Assembly (NCBI GenBank): GCA_030833205.1 | Contig: JAURHS010000016.1 | Location: 1 to 37,984 of the forward strand | Origin: Prosthecobacter sp. | GTDB taxonomy: Bacteria; Verrucomicrobiota; Verrucomicrobiia; Verrucomicrobiales; Verrucomicrobiaceae | Direction: 5' to 3' | DNA length: 37,984 nucleotides | Shown: piece by piece, positions 16,940 through 25,622 of the stretch | Numbering within the stretch: position 1 is the stretch's first letter | How the letters are laid out: each line of letters begins with the position of its first letter | Notes under the pieces: model-generated | Told to the model about the DNA's origin: nothing | What the model saw: the letters and a program-made list of their open reading frames with translations, nothing else | The model's database searches: none | Position numbers and translations under genes: made by a program

Positions 16940-16968
16940 GTGGCAGCCTTTCACAGGTGGCGCGGCAA

Positions 16969-16979
16969 GGCAAGCCTGC
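16969..16979 (-). promoter_or_regulatory. 11-bp intergenic motif, copy 1
   Basis: Read toward the NHL-propeller gene the sequence is GCAGGCTTGCC, ending 29 bases before its start at 16939. The same 11-mer occurs upstream of the DUF1552 gene (21047-21057) and the serine hydrolase gene (27457-27467), always in the orientation of the downstream gene. The CTTGCC core faintly resembles a -35 element. Confidence 0.35.
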
Positions 16980-17028
16980 GGCCGATGAGTGGTGATCGCC
17001 GCCTGGCGCTGCGGTCAGTGCCAGCGCT

Positions 17029-19623
17029 TCAGCGTGGCGGTGCGTTGGTTTCCGGCTTGCGGTATAGGAAGGCGTCGCTGGTGAGCAGGGATCCAAGCAA
17101 GGCCTTCATGCTGCCGCCGCTTTGGCGATAGGCTTGGTGGGCAGCCTGCAGCACGGGGGCGTCGTTGAGCGTCTCGTTGCGGCCCATCCAGAAGCGGAAG
17201 GCGTGGCGCACGAAGACCTGCTCAACGCGCTGGCTTTGCGCCAATTTGCGAATCATCTCCAGAGCATTGGCCACGGGCCCGTCCAAGGCCGGGTCGCCGC
17301 TGTCAATGATCTCGCCGCTGCTGTCCACGGGTTGGTTGAGTTCGGTGCGGCGGTAGATGCCGGCATGGTTGTACATTTCAAAGGGTAGGCCGAGGGGATC
17401 CATCTTTTGGTGGCAGCTCCAGCAGTAGGTCTTGCGGGTGACGCGCATGCGCTCACGCAGCGTGTGCTGAGGCTCCGCGGGCAACTGGGCATCCACGGTG
17501 ATGGGCACATCGGGGATGCCTCCGCCAAGCAGTCGTTCACGGATCCAAATGCCGCGATGAATGGCATGGTTGTCCATGGCATCGGATTGTGAGACCAGCC
17601 ATGAGGGATGGGTGAGCAGGCCGAGGCGTTGATCGGCCGGCAGATTGACGAGTTGGCGCTCGGGCTTCATGCTGCCGCTGCCAAAGCTGGGGCGGCTCAC
17701 CCGCGCAAATTCGGGGCTGCCCTTCAGCGTTGCCGGTGCCACCAGTTGCGCCTGGGTGGCGTTGCGGGCGCGTTGGCGCTGGGCATTTTTTTGCTCCTTC
17801 TCGGTGCTGGCCAGAAGGCGTTGTTGAGCGGCGAGCTGCTGTTGGGCGCGGCGGTCATCTGGCTGGGTCTTGAGAGTCTGCTGCCAACGCGTCACCTCAG
17901 CCTTCAGCGCTTCAAGCTTGGCCTGTTCCTGTCGTCTGAGGACGGCTTCCTGCTGCCTGCGCGCGGCGGCAGCAGAAGCCACTTCGCCCTCGTCGAGTCT
18001 GCGTCCAAAATAAATCGCGTCCTTTGGCGTGACCACGGCGCGGGTGGTGGTGAGCAGTTCGCGCAGCACCTCGCGGTCTTCCTGCAGAATGATTTCAATC
18101 AGGCGCTCAGTGCTGGCGTTGGCATCAAACATGGCGGCGTAATGATCGGCGCCTCGGTTGGTGGCGCCGCTTTCGGTCAGAGCCTTGTTGTCCTTGCAGA
18201 TCGTGCCGCCAAGATCGTAGTCGAAGTAGTCGCGGAAGAACTGCAGGAGCCTTGGTTTGCGCAGACTGGGGTCGTCAAGCATGCGGGTCAATTCGCGCTG
18301 CACATCCTCGCGGCTGCGCATGCGGCCCTGCACGATGGCCTCGCGCAGCATGGGGTCAGGCTTGAGGTAGCCCAGGGCATGGTTGAGGGCGAGGCCGAGC
18401 TCCCAGTCCTGCAGCATCACGCGGCCATGCGCATCGGGTCGGCCAGCCTTGACCAACTCGGGCCGGAACAAGGCATCGCGATCGAGAAAGATGGCGGATA
18501 GCCCCATGACCACGCCGTCCTTTCGGCCCACCTTGGCCACGCTGTCGCGCACCAGCGCGGTGTAGGTTTGAGTCTCCTGTTGTGTTGGTGGCCGAAAGGT
18601 CAGCGCCTCGAAGAGATGGTTCACCGCCGCCTGCAGTCTGGCTTCATCGAGAACTTCAGAGGCCATCAGATCCTGCATCGGTGTCTTGGGGCGTTTGTCC
18701 TTGGGGCTGTAAACAATGGAGGTGGGCTGGCCGCGGATGTCGCCTGGGGGCTTGACCCTGTCATAGCTTTTGGGGTCATTGGTGATCTGCTCCGGCAGGC
18801 TGACCAGACTGCGCACGCCAAAGGCCATGAAGTTGAGGATGTCTGCGGCCTTGCCCAGAATCTGCGTGGACTCGGCGCTGTTGACCGAGGTCAGCGTGGG
18901 GTAGTTTTTCAGGCCGATTTTGCGTGGCGGTGAAAGCACGGCAGGCACTCCCTTGACGGCCGTGGCATAGGCCACGGTGCCGCCGTCCACGCGCAGGATC
19001 TGGTCAATGCCGAAGTAGAGTTTGAGCTCGCCGCCGTGATTGGTGGGAACGCTGTCTCCATGGCTGCGCAGGCCGGGTCGGGCAGGCTGGTAGGGTGGCT
19101 CCACATTGATGAGTTCATTGAGGCGCGTGATGTGCTCCTGAGGCGTGAGACGCCAGAGTCTGGCCGGCGAGGAAGTCGGCTCCAGTTCAATGCCCGAGGG
19201 CAGGGGCCCAAACAGCAACTCGTGGTCCACAAAGTTGCCCCTCTTGGGGTCAAGGTGATCGGCAAAGCCGCCCTTGTCGCGCAGGCTTTGCCCGAGTTCG
19301 GTGAGGATCCACTCGGTGAAACGCAGACGGTCCAGCACCTGGGGGGCCTCCTTCTTTTTGGGTGGCATCTGCCGCAGCGCCACCTGCGCCCAGATGCTCT
19401 TCCACAAGGCCGCATTGGTCTCATCCACGGGCCCGAGATCGGTCAGTGAGAGGTTGCCTTTTTTGCTCTCGTCATCGTGGCACTCCAGGCAGTGCTGCTG
19501 GATAAACCCCTGCGCCAAATCCTTGAAGGGGGCGATGAGGGGCCGGCCGGGGCGATAGGGTTCGGCGGCGGACAGGGCGGCGCTGAAGATGAGGCCGCCG
19601 AGCAGGGCAAGGGCCTTGGGCAT
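17029..19623 (-). CDS. Multidomain c-type cytochrome protein (DUF1587/DUF1592/DUF1588/DUF1585 type)
   Basis: An 864-aa exported protein typical of Planctomycetota and Verrucomicrobiota. A signal peptide (residues 1-20) is followed by a heme-binding CLECH (C45-H49) with a possible Met ligand near VALRQMPPKKKEAP. The later region GLLTHPSWLVSQSDAMDNHA, then RGIWIRERLLGGGIPDVP and CWSCH (734-738) with KMDPLGLPFE is the DUF1588/DUF1585 signature. Between them an Ala/Arg/Gln-rich stretch (about residues 565-625) looks like a coiled-coil insert. Its ATG overlaps the DUF1552 stop as TGATG, so the two are coupled. Likely role: extracytoplasmic electron transfer or substrate oxidation; the reaction of this family is not known. 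Confidence 0.92.
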   Translation of the reverse strand: MPKALALLGGLIFSAALSAAEPYRPGRPLIAPFKDLAQGFIQQHCLECHDDESKKGNLSLTDLGPVDETNAALWKSIWAQVALRQMPPKKKEAPQVLDRLRFTEWILTELGQSLRDKGGFADHLDPKRGNFVDHELLFGPLPSGIELEPTSSPARLWRLTPQEHITRLNELINVEPPYQPARPGLRSHGDSVPTNHGGELKLYFGIDQILRVDGGTVAYATAVKGVPAVLSPPRKIGLKNYPTLTSVNSAESTQILGKAADILNFMAFGVRSLVSLPEQITNDPKSYDRVKPPGDIRGQPTSIVYSPKDKRPKTPMQDLMASEVLDEARLQAAVNHLFEALTFRPPTQQETQTYTALVRDSVAKVGRKDGVVMGLSAIFLDRDALFRPELVKAGRPDAHGRVMLQDWELGLALNHALGYLKPDPMLREAIVQGRMRSREDVQRELTRMLDDPSLRKPRLLQFFRDYFDYDLGGTICKDNKALTESGATNRGADHYAAMFDANASTERLIEIILQEDREVLRELLTTTRAVVTPKDAIYFGRRLDEGEVASAAAARRQQEAVLRRQEQAKLEALKAEVTRWQQTLKTQPDDRRAQQQLAAQQRLLASTEKEQKNAQRQRARNATQAQLVAPATLKGSPEFARVSRPSFGSGSMKPERQLVNLPADQRLGLLTHPSWLVSQSDAMDNHAIHRGIWIRERLLGGGIPDVPITVDAQLPAEPQHTLRERMRVTRKTYCWSCHQKMDPLGLPFEMYNHAGIYRRTELNQPVDSSGEIIDSGDPALDGPVANALEMIRKLAQSQRVEQVFVRHAFRFWMGRNETLNDAPVLQAAHQAYRQSGGSMKALLGSLLTSDAFLYRKPETNAPPR

Positions 19624-20963
19624 CACGCGAGGAGTTCCCTGATTGGGCCGTTGCCGGCGTCAAACTGCGCCGCCATTTTCTCGCTCATGTTGAAGCGCGC
19701 AACATCGACGCCGCTGGCCTTCAGCAGGGTGGCGTAGAGGGCGTTGATGGGCCGCTTGCCATCGAGTTGGGTGAAGCGCCCGCTCTTGAAAACACCACCG
19801 CAGTTGCCAATCAGCATCACTGGCCAAGTGGCCCCGTTGGTGTGTTGCCGATCGGCGTTGTTGCTGGTGTAAACGATGAGGGTGTTGTCCATCATGCTGC
19901 CGCTGCCCTCCAGCACGCTTTCAAGTTCCTCGACCAGCCGCATGAGCATCCGGCTGTTGTATTGGCGGATCTTGATCCAGATGGGATTGTCGGGCTGCTC
20001 CATGTGGCCGAGGTTGTGACCCTGCTCCTGCACACCAATGCCCTTCCAGGAGCCAAAGATTTCACCGCGTCCAGAGCCCAGGGTCAGCACGCTGGTGATG
20101 CCGGACTTCAGGGCGGAGATGCCCAACTCCAGCAGGCTGTCGTGCCAGTCGGTTTCGAAGCGTGGGTTGGTGTAGCGTTCATCGAACTTGGGCGCGAATT
20201 TCTGCAGGTGCCCGGCGACCCCGTTGAGCTTGGCGCGCAGGCCGTTGATGTCTTCAAAGCCGCGAACAAATTGTTGGTAGCGCGCCTGATCGGCCATCGG
20301 CAGGCCTTGGCCCTGGGCCGCTGCGAGCTGCTCGATGCGGTCGAAGAGATGGGAGCGTGCCTCATGCTGCCGCCGAATCTCACCCTGTGAGATGCCGCCG
20401 TAGAGCATCTGGTAAAGGTGGTTGGGATTGGAGTGCATGAAGATGGGTTGCCCAGCGCCGCTGGCCGAGAGCGTGGCCACGGTGGGCTTGGCGCGCATGT
20501 TCTCCATCGAGTCCATGCCAATGCAGAGCAGCGGCAGCAGGGTCTCGGGCAGCACGCGGCTGAGTTCATGGTCAATGGTGGGACCAAGAGGCGGGGAGCC
20601 GTCGTCGCCGCGGTAACCGCCCAGAGCGCCAAAGAAGGCACTGTGCGCCGGGCTGGTGTGCAGCCCGTGTAGGCCATTGATGATGTGCAGGCGCTCCTTG
20701 ATGGGTTCGAGGGCGGCGATGGGCTCTGGCAGTTTGGCCTTGGCCAGCGAGCCGCTTTGCTGCATCCCGGCGGGAATGCAGGTCTTGGGGTCAAAGCCTT
20801 GGTTCTGCAAAAAAAACACCACGCGCTTGGGGCCGCCAACATGGGCGCGGCCGCTGACGCTGCGGGCTGCGCTGGCCTCAGCCAGGCCGGGCAGCAGTGG
20901 GGTGGCCAGGGCCGTGCCCATGGAGCTCAGGGCCTGGGCGAGGAGGGTTCGGCGGGCGATCAT
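19623..20963 (-). CDS. Tat-exported DUF1552 protein
   Basis: A 446-aa protein with a twin-arginine signal ([18 protein letters not shown], residues 3-20). It carries the DUF1552 pattern: [52 protein letters not shown], then [20 protein letters not shown] and [20 protein letters not shown]. The fold is thought to resemble alkaline phosphatase or sulfatase relatives, as for DUF1501, but no activity is known. The start at 20963 was chosen because it brings the RR motif to the N-terminus; the frame is open to 21002. It is first in a two-gene operon with the cytochrome gene, with TGATG overlap. Confidence 0.92.
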   Translation of the reverse strand: MIARRTLLAQALSSMGTALATPLLPGLAEASAARSVSGRAHVGGPKRVVFFLQNQGFDPKTCIPAGMQQSGSLAKAKLPEPIAALEPIKERLHIINGLHGLHTSPAHSAFFGALGGYRGDDGSPPLGPTIDHELSRVLPETLLPLLCIGMDSMENMRAKPTVATLSASGAGQPIFMHSNPNHLYQMLYGGISQGEIRRQHEARSHLFDRIEQLAAAQGQGLPMADQARYQQFVRGFEDINGLRAKLNGVAGHLQKFAPKFDERYTNPRFETDWHDSLLELGISALKSGITSVLTLGSGRGEIFGSWKGIGVQEQGHNLGHMEQPDNPIWIKIRQYNSRMLMRLVEELESVLEGSGSMMDNTLIVYTSNNADRQHTNGATWPVMLIGNCGGVFKSGRFTQLDGKRPINALYATLLKASGVDVARFNMSEKMAAQFDAGNGPIRELLA

Positions 20964-21046
20964 GCTGCGGCTGTAAACGCCCGAGCAGCAGCCATTTCTC
21001 ATCGGCCTGCAAGGATTTTGGAGGGGCAGGCAGGGGTCAGTGGTTT

Positions 21047-21057
21047 GGCAAGCCTGC
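21047..21057 (-). promoter_or_regulatory. 11-bp intergenic motif, copy 2
   Basis: GCAGGCTTGCC in the orientation of the DUF1552 gene, ending 83 bases before its start at 20963; identical to the copies at 16969-16979 and 27457-27467. Confidence 0.35.
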
Positions 21058-21194
21058 GCGCGGGGCGTGCTGCGCGGCTCCCGATGGAAAGGCGCCGTTG
21101 TGGGGCTAGCCTAAAGCGCTGGCGTTCATCAGTGGGGCGGATTGTTCCCGCGCTCTGATGATCAATCTCTTGGGGAATGTCTTGCCATCAGCCC

Positions 21195-21221
21195 CGGAGA
21201 CAGGCAAACTCAAGGTCTCCG
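21195..21221. promoter_or_regulatory. Inverted repeat upstream of the DoxX-like gene
   Basis: CGGAGAC-N13-GTCTCCG gives 7-bp perfect arms, ending 37 bases before the ATG at 21259. It could be an operator or a leader hairpin; only symmetry and position support it. Confidence 0.35.
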
Positions 21222-21258
21222 CAGTTCAGGTCAGGAAGGCGGCCTCACTCACCCCTCC

Positions 21259-21621
21259 ATGGACTTGATTCTCCTCGCACTGAAAGTTGTTGTTTCCCTT
21301 GGCATTCTCAATGTCTGGCTGTTGCGGCGGGATCGGGCCACGGCCTTCCGCGGCCGCGACGCCACCACCATGCGTGAGGAGTTTGCGGTCTATGGCCTGG
21401 GCTACCGGATGTATTGTGTGGTCGGCCTGCTGAAGGTCGCTCTCGCAGTGGCCTTGCTGGCCTCCATCTTCTGGCCGGTTCTTGAGCAGCCCGCCGCCAT
21501 GGGCATGGCTCTGCTGATGTTGGTGGCCTTTGTCATGCACCAGAAGGTGCGCGACCCGCTGGTCAAGGCCCTGCCTTCCCTCGCTGTATTGGCCATGTGC
21601 GCGGCCATTGCCTGGCGTTGA
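21259..21621 (+). CDS. Small DoxX-like membrane protein A
   Basis: A 120-aa protein with about four hydrophobic segments: LILLALKVVVSLGILNVWLL, VVGLLKVALAVALLASIFW, AAMGMALLMLVAFVMH and LAVLAMCAAIAW. The EEFAVYG motif between segments 1 and 2 and the overall layout fit the DoxX-like family of four-helix inner-membrane proteins. The ATG at 21259 places the first helix at the N-terminus. By eye about a third of the residues match the product of the gene facing it at 21626-21961, with shared MRxEFxxYG, VGLL, MLVA and D-x-L-x-x-x-LP positions. The function is unknown. Confidence 0.75.
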   Translation: MDLILLALKVVVSLGILNVWLLRRDRATAFRGRDATTMREEFAVYGLGYRMYCVVGLLKVALAVALLASIFWPVLEQPAAMGMALLMLVAFVMHQKVRDPLVKALPSLAVLAMCAAIAWR

Positions 21622-21625
21622 GCCA

Positions 21626-21961
21626 TCAGGCCCCAAAGCCCTTGAGGCAAAGGTAGGCGGTGAGCCCAAGATAAAGCAGGGCTGGCAGCGTTTGTTGCAG
21701 GCTGTCGTTGATGCGCCAGCGCACCGCCGTGGCCACCAGCATCATCAAGGCCAGGCCGGCTGCAGCCGCCTGCCCCATCCAGGGCTGCCAAAGCCCGGCC
21801 AGCAGGCCCGCTGCGGCCAGCCATTGCAAAAGGCCCACGGCTCGACGCTGGCCATCCATGCCGTAGCGTTGGAATTCAGCGCGCATCCGCGCCGTGCCAA
21901 GACAGGCGCTGCCATAGACCATGAAGGAGAGGGCCGTGAAGAGGATGAGCGCTTGATTCAA
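21626..21961 (-). CDS. Small DoxX-like membrane protein B, paralogue of A
   Basis: A protein of about 111 aa from the TTG at 21961 (NQALILFTALSFMVYG), with four hydrophobic segments and RMRAEFQRYG between the first two. No ATG is available at the N-terminus; TTG at 21988 would add nine residues and is an alternative. It is homologous to the protein encoded at 21259-21621 and converges on it, with only four bases between the two stop codons. The absence of a good ribosome binding site keeps the start uncertain. The function is unknown. Confidence 0.65.
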   Translation of the reverse strand: MNQALILFTALSFMVYGSACLGTARMRAEFQRYGMDGQRRAVGLLQWLAAAGLLAGLWQPWMGQAAAAGLALMMLVATAVRWRINDSLQQTLPALLYLGLTAYLCLKGFGA

Positions 21962-22081
21962 GAGGTTTGGGCAGCTCAGAAGACCCAATGGCCACCCATG
22001 CGCCCCTGCCTTACGCCTGTCACCGCATCCACGCGGCAAGATTGTGAAGCAGCGAGGGCTGGCCGATCTCGGCGGTCGGCC

Positions 22082-22822
22082 TCAGGCCGGCGGGGTGCTG
22101 CTGACGGCGGCGCGGTAGGCGGCCTGAAGTGCCGGGTCATTTTGCGTGTGGCGGCCGCGGTAAACCAGCAGCAGGCCCAGACGCGGGAAGTCGCTGAGAT
22201 TGGGCGCGCTGTGGTGAATGGTCTGGCAATGGTGGATCAGCGCGTCGCCAGGTTCCAGCAGGCCGCAGAACTGATCTTCGAGCGGCAGCGTCGGCGGCTG
22301 TGCCAGGCCAATCGAGTTGCCCTTCACCCCCGAGGGCTTGGTGGGCAGCATGCCGCCGAGATGCGAGCCGCGCACATAATAAACCGGCCCATTGGCCGGG
22401 GTCACCGCATCCAGCGCGATCCAAATGGTGAGCATGTCCGGTGGGCTCTGGCAGAAGTAGGCGTTGTCCTGATGCGCGGGCACTGCGCTACCGACGCGCG
22501 CCGCCTTGTTGAAGGTCTCCACGCCAACCAGCAGCGGCTCGCCCTGCACCAGGGCGGCGACCAACTGCAGCAACTCAGGCTTCTCCAACATGGGCAGCAG
22601 CGCGGGATGGTGGCGCTCGAGGCGCCACAGATTGCGCACCGTTTGTCCATCGGGTTCCAGCGTGCGCGCGTCGGCGGGTTTGCTGGCCAAGTCCTCGGCC
22701 ATGTAGCGCTCAAGCTCGGCACGCAGTGCGGCGATTTGGGCGGCATCAAACAGGCCGCGCAGGGCAATGACCCCATCGCGTTGGTAGTCGTGCAGCAGGC
22801 TGGGGATCTCAGGCAGGCTCAT
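22082..22822 (-). CDS. Phytanoyl-CoA dioxygenase (PhyH) family protein
   Basis: A 246-aa cytoplasmic Fe(II)/2-oxoglutarate-dependent oxygenase. The iron triad is visible: H117 and D119 in VPAHQDNAYF, and the distal His in QTIHHSAPN (203/204); R214 in FPRLGLLLVYRG is the likely 2-oxoglutarate anchor. The segment ANGPVYYVRGSHLGG is also typical of the family. These enzymes hydroxylate many small molecules, and the substrate cannot be told. The ATG at 22822 has AGG directly in front. It stands alone between the DoxX-like pair and a secreted protein gene. Confidence 0.92.
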   Translation of the reverse strand: MSLPEIPSLLHDYQRDGVIALRGLFDAAQIAALRAELERYMAEDLASKPADARTLEPDGQTVRNLWRLERHHPALLPMLEKPELLQLVAALVQGEPLLVGVETFNKAARVGSAVPAHQDNAYFCQSPPDMLTIWIALDAVTPANGPVYYVRGSHLGGMLPTKPSGVKGNSIGLAQPPTLPLEDQFCGLLEPGDALIHHCQTIHHSAPNLSDFPRLGLLLVYRGRHTQNDPALQAAYRAAVSSTPPA

Positions 22823-22909
22823 CCTGTGATCATGGCATCATCCCGCTCCTGCTTGCCAGACCAAATCGCGCCGGTTTGCATCGCCATCGGGGGCCTTGCG
22901 GCCTGCGGT

Positions 22910-24295
22910 TTACGGAGTTGCTGGCATGGCCTCGAAGGCGCACTCGGCCAGGAAGAAGACGGAGAGGTTGAGTTTGCTGTAGTCGTAGTGGCGGATGGCC
23001 TGCTCAATGGCCTTGCGCGCTTGGGTCGCTGTGGGAGTGGCGCGATCCGATGGCGGGGGTGAAGTCTGAGGCAGATGCGGCAGGGCATGGGCAAGGATCG
23101 CGGCGGCGGCCAGCGGGTTGCGCATCAGTCGAGTCTCGTAGGACTTGCGTTGGCCCAGGACATCCTTGTCGCCCATCTCCGCAAGTTTCTGCGCATCGGC
23201 CTGCGTGCGTTGGGCAAACCAATGCGGATAGCCACGGCGCCAATCGGCATGGCCAAAGACATCGCGATTGTCGTTGTTGAAGCGCCGTTGCGCTTCGATG
23301 GCGGGCATGGCGTTGCCGGCATTGATGACCAGGCCGCGGCGGAAGGCGGCGCGTTTGGCCGGGTCGGTTTCCAAGGCCAGCAGATCGCTCAAAGCGGCCT
23401 GGCAACCGACATAGATCCAGAGGTTGTGCTCATCAATGTTGGGGATGAGGCTGCGGTCGGGGCCATAGCCCAGCGCGCAGAGTTGCACCCGATCCTGCTT
23501 GGCCTGATGGGGCGCCTGCGCACAGGCTTGTTGGTAGCGTTGCAGCCAGATGGCCTCACCGGTGATGGCGTGGGTGAGCCGCAACAGATGCAGGTAGCGC
23601 ACGGCGTCGCGGAAGAGATGGCCTTGATAGCCGCCGCGGAAGTCGCCCTGAAAACTGCCGTCGCAGGGGCACTTCCAGCCACTGGACTCGAGGGCCTGTG
23701 CCACTGTGCTGACCTTGGCGCGGATCTGTTGGCGCTGGGTTGGCGTGGCCAGTGGGCTTTTGAAAAAGGCGTAGAGCCCGAGAAACCAAGGGTGGGTTTG
23801 ATCGTCTGAGCCCAGAGGGTAATGGCAATGGCCATCGCTGCCCACGCCGCGGCCAATGAAGCCCTGCACCTCGGAGAGCGAGGCGCATTTCAGCAGGCCC
23901 TGCATGAGGCGGGCGGCTGCTGCCTGATCCTGCGCGCTGCCGCTGCGCAGGGCGCGTTGGCAGGCCGCAGGAAGATAAAGACCGGTGAACATGGGACCGT
24001 TTTCAATCGGACTCCACCAGCCAATGGCATTGGGGCGGCCGAGGCGGCAGTCCTCCGGGCTGGGGCTCTCACCGACGAAGTCCAGCACAATGCCGTGAGC
24101 GTCGATCATGCGGCTCATGAATTGTTGGTGGGCCTGCTCCAGGGCCGCAGTCAGCGAGGGATGAGCAGGGGGGTAGTCCTGCGCTTGGGCTTGGGTCCCT
24201 GGCTTGGCAGCGTTGGGGGTTTGCGCCTGCAGGGTGAGTTGCAGAGCGATCAAGGCGAGCGTGAAAAGCCAGGCGGGTCGTTGAGAAAAGGACAT
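22910..24295 (-). CDS. Secreted protein of unknown function, helix-rich
   Basis: A 461-aa protein with a signal peptide (WLFTLALIALQLTLQAQ, cleavage near residue 25) followed by a Gln/Ala/Pro linker. The body is rich in predicted helices with recurring aromatic/Gly turns (RPNAIGWWSPIENGPMFTGL, DDQTHPWFLGLYAFFKSP, RDAVRYLHLLRLTHAIT, NIDEHNLWIYVGCQAAL), which suggests an alpha/alpha-toroid like those of unsaturated glucuronyl hydrolases and related enzymes. Several Cys residues (KCPCDG, DGHCHY) could form disulphides. I recognise no specific family or catalytic residue. It lies 87 bp upstream of the PhyH gene and 75 bp downstream of fic. Confidence 0.75.
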   Translation of the reverse strand: MSFSQRPAWLFTLALIALQLTLQAQTPNAAKPGTQAQAQDYPPAHPSLTAALEQAHQQFMSRMIDAHGIVLDFVGESPSPEDCRLGRPNAIGWWSPIENGPMFTGLYLPAACQRALRSGSAQDQAAAARLMQGLLKCASLSEVQGFIGRGVGSDGHCHYPLGSDDQTHPWFLGLYAFFKSPLATPTQRQQIRAKVSTVAQALESSGWKCPCDGSFQGDFRGGYQGHLFRDAVRYLHLLRLTHAITGEAIWLQRYQQACAQAPHQAKQDRVQLCALGYGPDRSLIPNIDEHNLWIYVGCQAALSDLLALETDPAKRAAFRRGLVINAGNAMPAIEAQRRFNNDNRDVFGHADWRRGYPHWFAQRTQADAQKLAEMGDKDVLGQRKSYETRLMRNPLAAAAILAHALPHLPQTSPPPSDRATPTATQARKAIEQAIRHYDYSKLNLSVFFLAECAFEAMPATP

Positions 24296-24370
24296 GCGTG
24301 CAGGAAGGAAAAGAAAGGAGCAATGAGCAGTTGAGGCCAGTGGGCTGAAGGCAAGATCAAGGTCCTGGGC

Positions 24371-25597
24371 TTACAGCGGCAGGTCCTGATAGAGCTTGGG
24401 AAAGTAGGTCTCCAAGACATTGGCGTCAAAGACGGGGCTGAGGGCTCCCTTGGGGGAGGGCGAGTCCAGCAGGCCGACCTGCAGAGCCTTGGCAATGAGC
24501 TTGGTGCCGGTGGCGGGGCTGACTCCTGCCACTCGGCAGGCATGGCCGCGATCCATCTCGCCTTCGATGAGGGCTGCCTTGAGGATGCGTGCGATGGACT
24601 CGCGTTCCTTGCTGCGCCAGCTTGGATAGGTGAGGTGCACATGAGTTTGCATCCGGGAGGCGAGGCTCTGCAAATCAAGCAATGAAGCCATGAAGTCGAT
24701 TTGGTCGAGCATGCTGCGCAGGAAGAAAAGGCAGAACTCGGCCAGGCCGGCATCAGAGAGATTGCCGCGTCCATCAAGATCGCCGCGTCGGCTCTCGTCG
24801 GCAGCCCGCAGTGATGCGTAGTACTCGCTGCGTTGTCGGGCAAGAGCGCGCGAGATGGTCCACAGACCCTCGCCATCGGCCTGACAGCGGATCAGCCAGG
24901 CTTGGGAATGCAGACGCGCGATGCGGCCGTTGCCGTCGCCAAAGGGGTGGATCCAGGCGAGGCGGTGATGGGCGGCGGCCAGGGCCACGAGTTGATTGGT
25001 GGCAAGGATGCGCTGGCTGGAATAAAAGTGCTCGAAGCGCTGCATGAAGTCGGGCAATCGGGCGTGAGGCGGCGGTTGGTGCGCGCCGACATCGACTTCA
25101 AAGTCGCGCAGCTTGCCCGAGGCAAGGGGATAGCGCCTGCCGTTTTGGTGTTGCCCGCTCTGCAACTCGGCGGGCAGCAGGCGATAAAACTCATGATGCA
25201 GCCAAGTGATGAAGTCTGTGCTTTGGATGCAGAGTTTGGGCTCCTGGGCGAGGCGGCTGCGCATCAGTCGCTCGACGCTGATGTGGGCCTTGGCGAGGTG
25301 TTGATTGTGGCGACTCTCGGAGCGTTCATCAAAGTCGTTGCGCATGGCGCGCTCGATCTCGCGGGGGAAAGTTTTGTGGCCTTCGATGAGGTTGGAGTAG
25401 TAGCTGTTCATCTCGTGGACCAGGGCGGCAATGCGCTGGCGCGAGATGACTGAGGGGATGCGCTGAATCAGTGCTTGGGAGCGGCCGATGATGTCAACGC
25501 TGAGCTGCGCCAGCTCTGGCCGCCGGGCACTGGGCAGTAGGGGCTCCATCGAGCTGACGAGCGTGGGAACAGGAATTTCCTTCAGGGGCTTTTTCAT
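24371..25597 (-). CDS. Fic family AMP-transferase, class II (autoinhibited)
   Basis: A 408-aa cytoplasmic protein. The Fic motif HPFGDGNGRIAR (217-228) is complete, with catalytic H217 and the phosphate-binding GNGR, so AMP or another nucleotide-monophosphate transfer from NTP is expected. An inhibitory motif SNLIEG (S68, E72, G73) precedes it, matching (S/T)xxxE(G/N); its N-terminal place makes this a class II enzyme held off by an internal Glu. The C-terminal 80 residues form a winged-helix-like domain (RVAGVSPATGTKLIAKAL). No antitoxin gene is next to it, as expected for self-inhibited forms. No clear ribosome binding site precedes the ATG at 25597; instead an inverted repeat covers that position and a 63-bp palindrome lies just beyond. 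The target is unknown. Confidence 0.95.
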   Translation of the reverse strand: MKKPLKEIPVPTLVSSMEPLLPSARRPELAQLSVDIIGRSQALIQRIPSVISRQRIAALVHEMNSYYSNLIEGHKTFPREIERAMRNDFDERSESRHNQHLAKAHISVERLMRSRLAQEPKLCIQSTDFITWLHHEFYRLLPAELQSGQHQNGRRYPLASGKLRDFEVDVGAHQPPPHARLPDFMQRFEHFYSSQRILATNQLVALAAAHHRLAWIHPFGDGNGRIARLHSQAWLIRCQADGEGLWTISRALARQRSEYYASLRAADESRRGDLDGRGNLSDAGLAEFCLFFLRSMLDQIDFMASLLDLQSLASRMQTHVHLTYPSWRSKERESIARILKAALIEGEMDRGHACRVAGVSPATGTKLIAKALQVGLLDSPSPKGALSPVFDANVLETYFPKLYQDLPL

Positions 25598-25616
25598 GGA
25601 TTAAATTAGGAATCCA
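25597..25616. promoter_or_regulatory. Inverted repeat over the fic translation start
   Basis: TGGATT-N8-AATCCA has 6-bp perfect arms and begins at the first base of the fic start codon. A protein bound here, or the hairpin in mRNA, would block expression. The N8 spacing is like that of HipB sites, but no regulator is adjacent. Confidence 0.4.
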
Positions 25617-25622
25617 GTTTAC

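Larger units (their letters stand above)
20964..21258. other. Divergent intergenic region with one inverted repeat and the 11-bp motif
   Basis: This 295-bp gap separates the starts of the DUF1552 gene (leftward) and a DoxX-like gene (rightward), so it should hold both promoters. I see the 11-bp motif at 21047-21057 and the inverted repeat at 21195-21221. The plus-strand frame open from 21142 is poorly protein-like before the ATG at 21259. I found no convincing -35/-10 pair. Confidence 0.6.

Noticed and set aside
21530..23062. Plus-strand frame of 510 codons
   Set aside because: Runs antisense through the DoxX-like B and PhyH genes; both have intact motifs on the minus strand.
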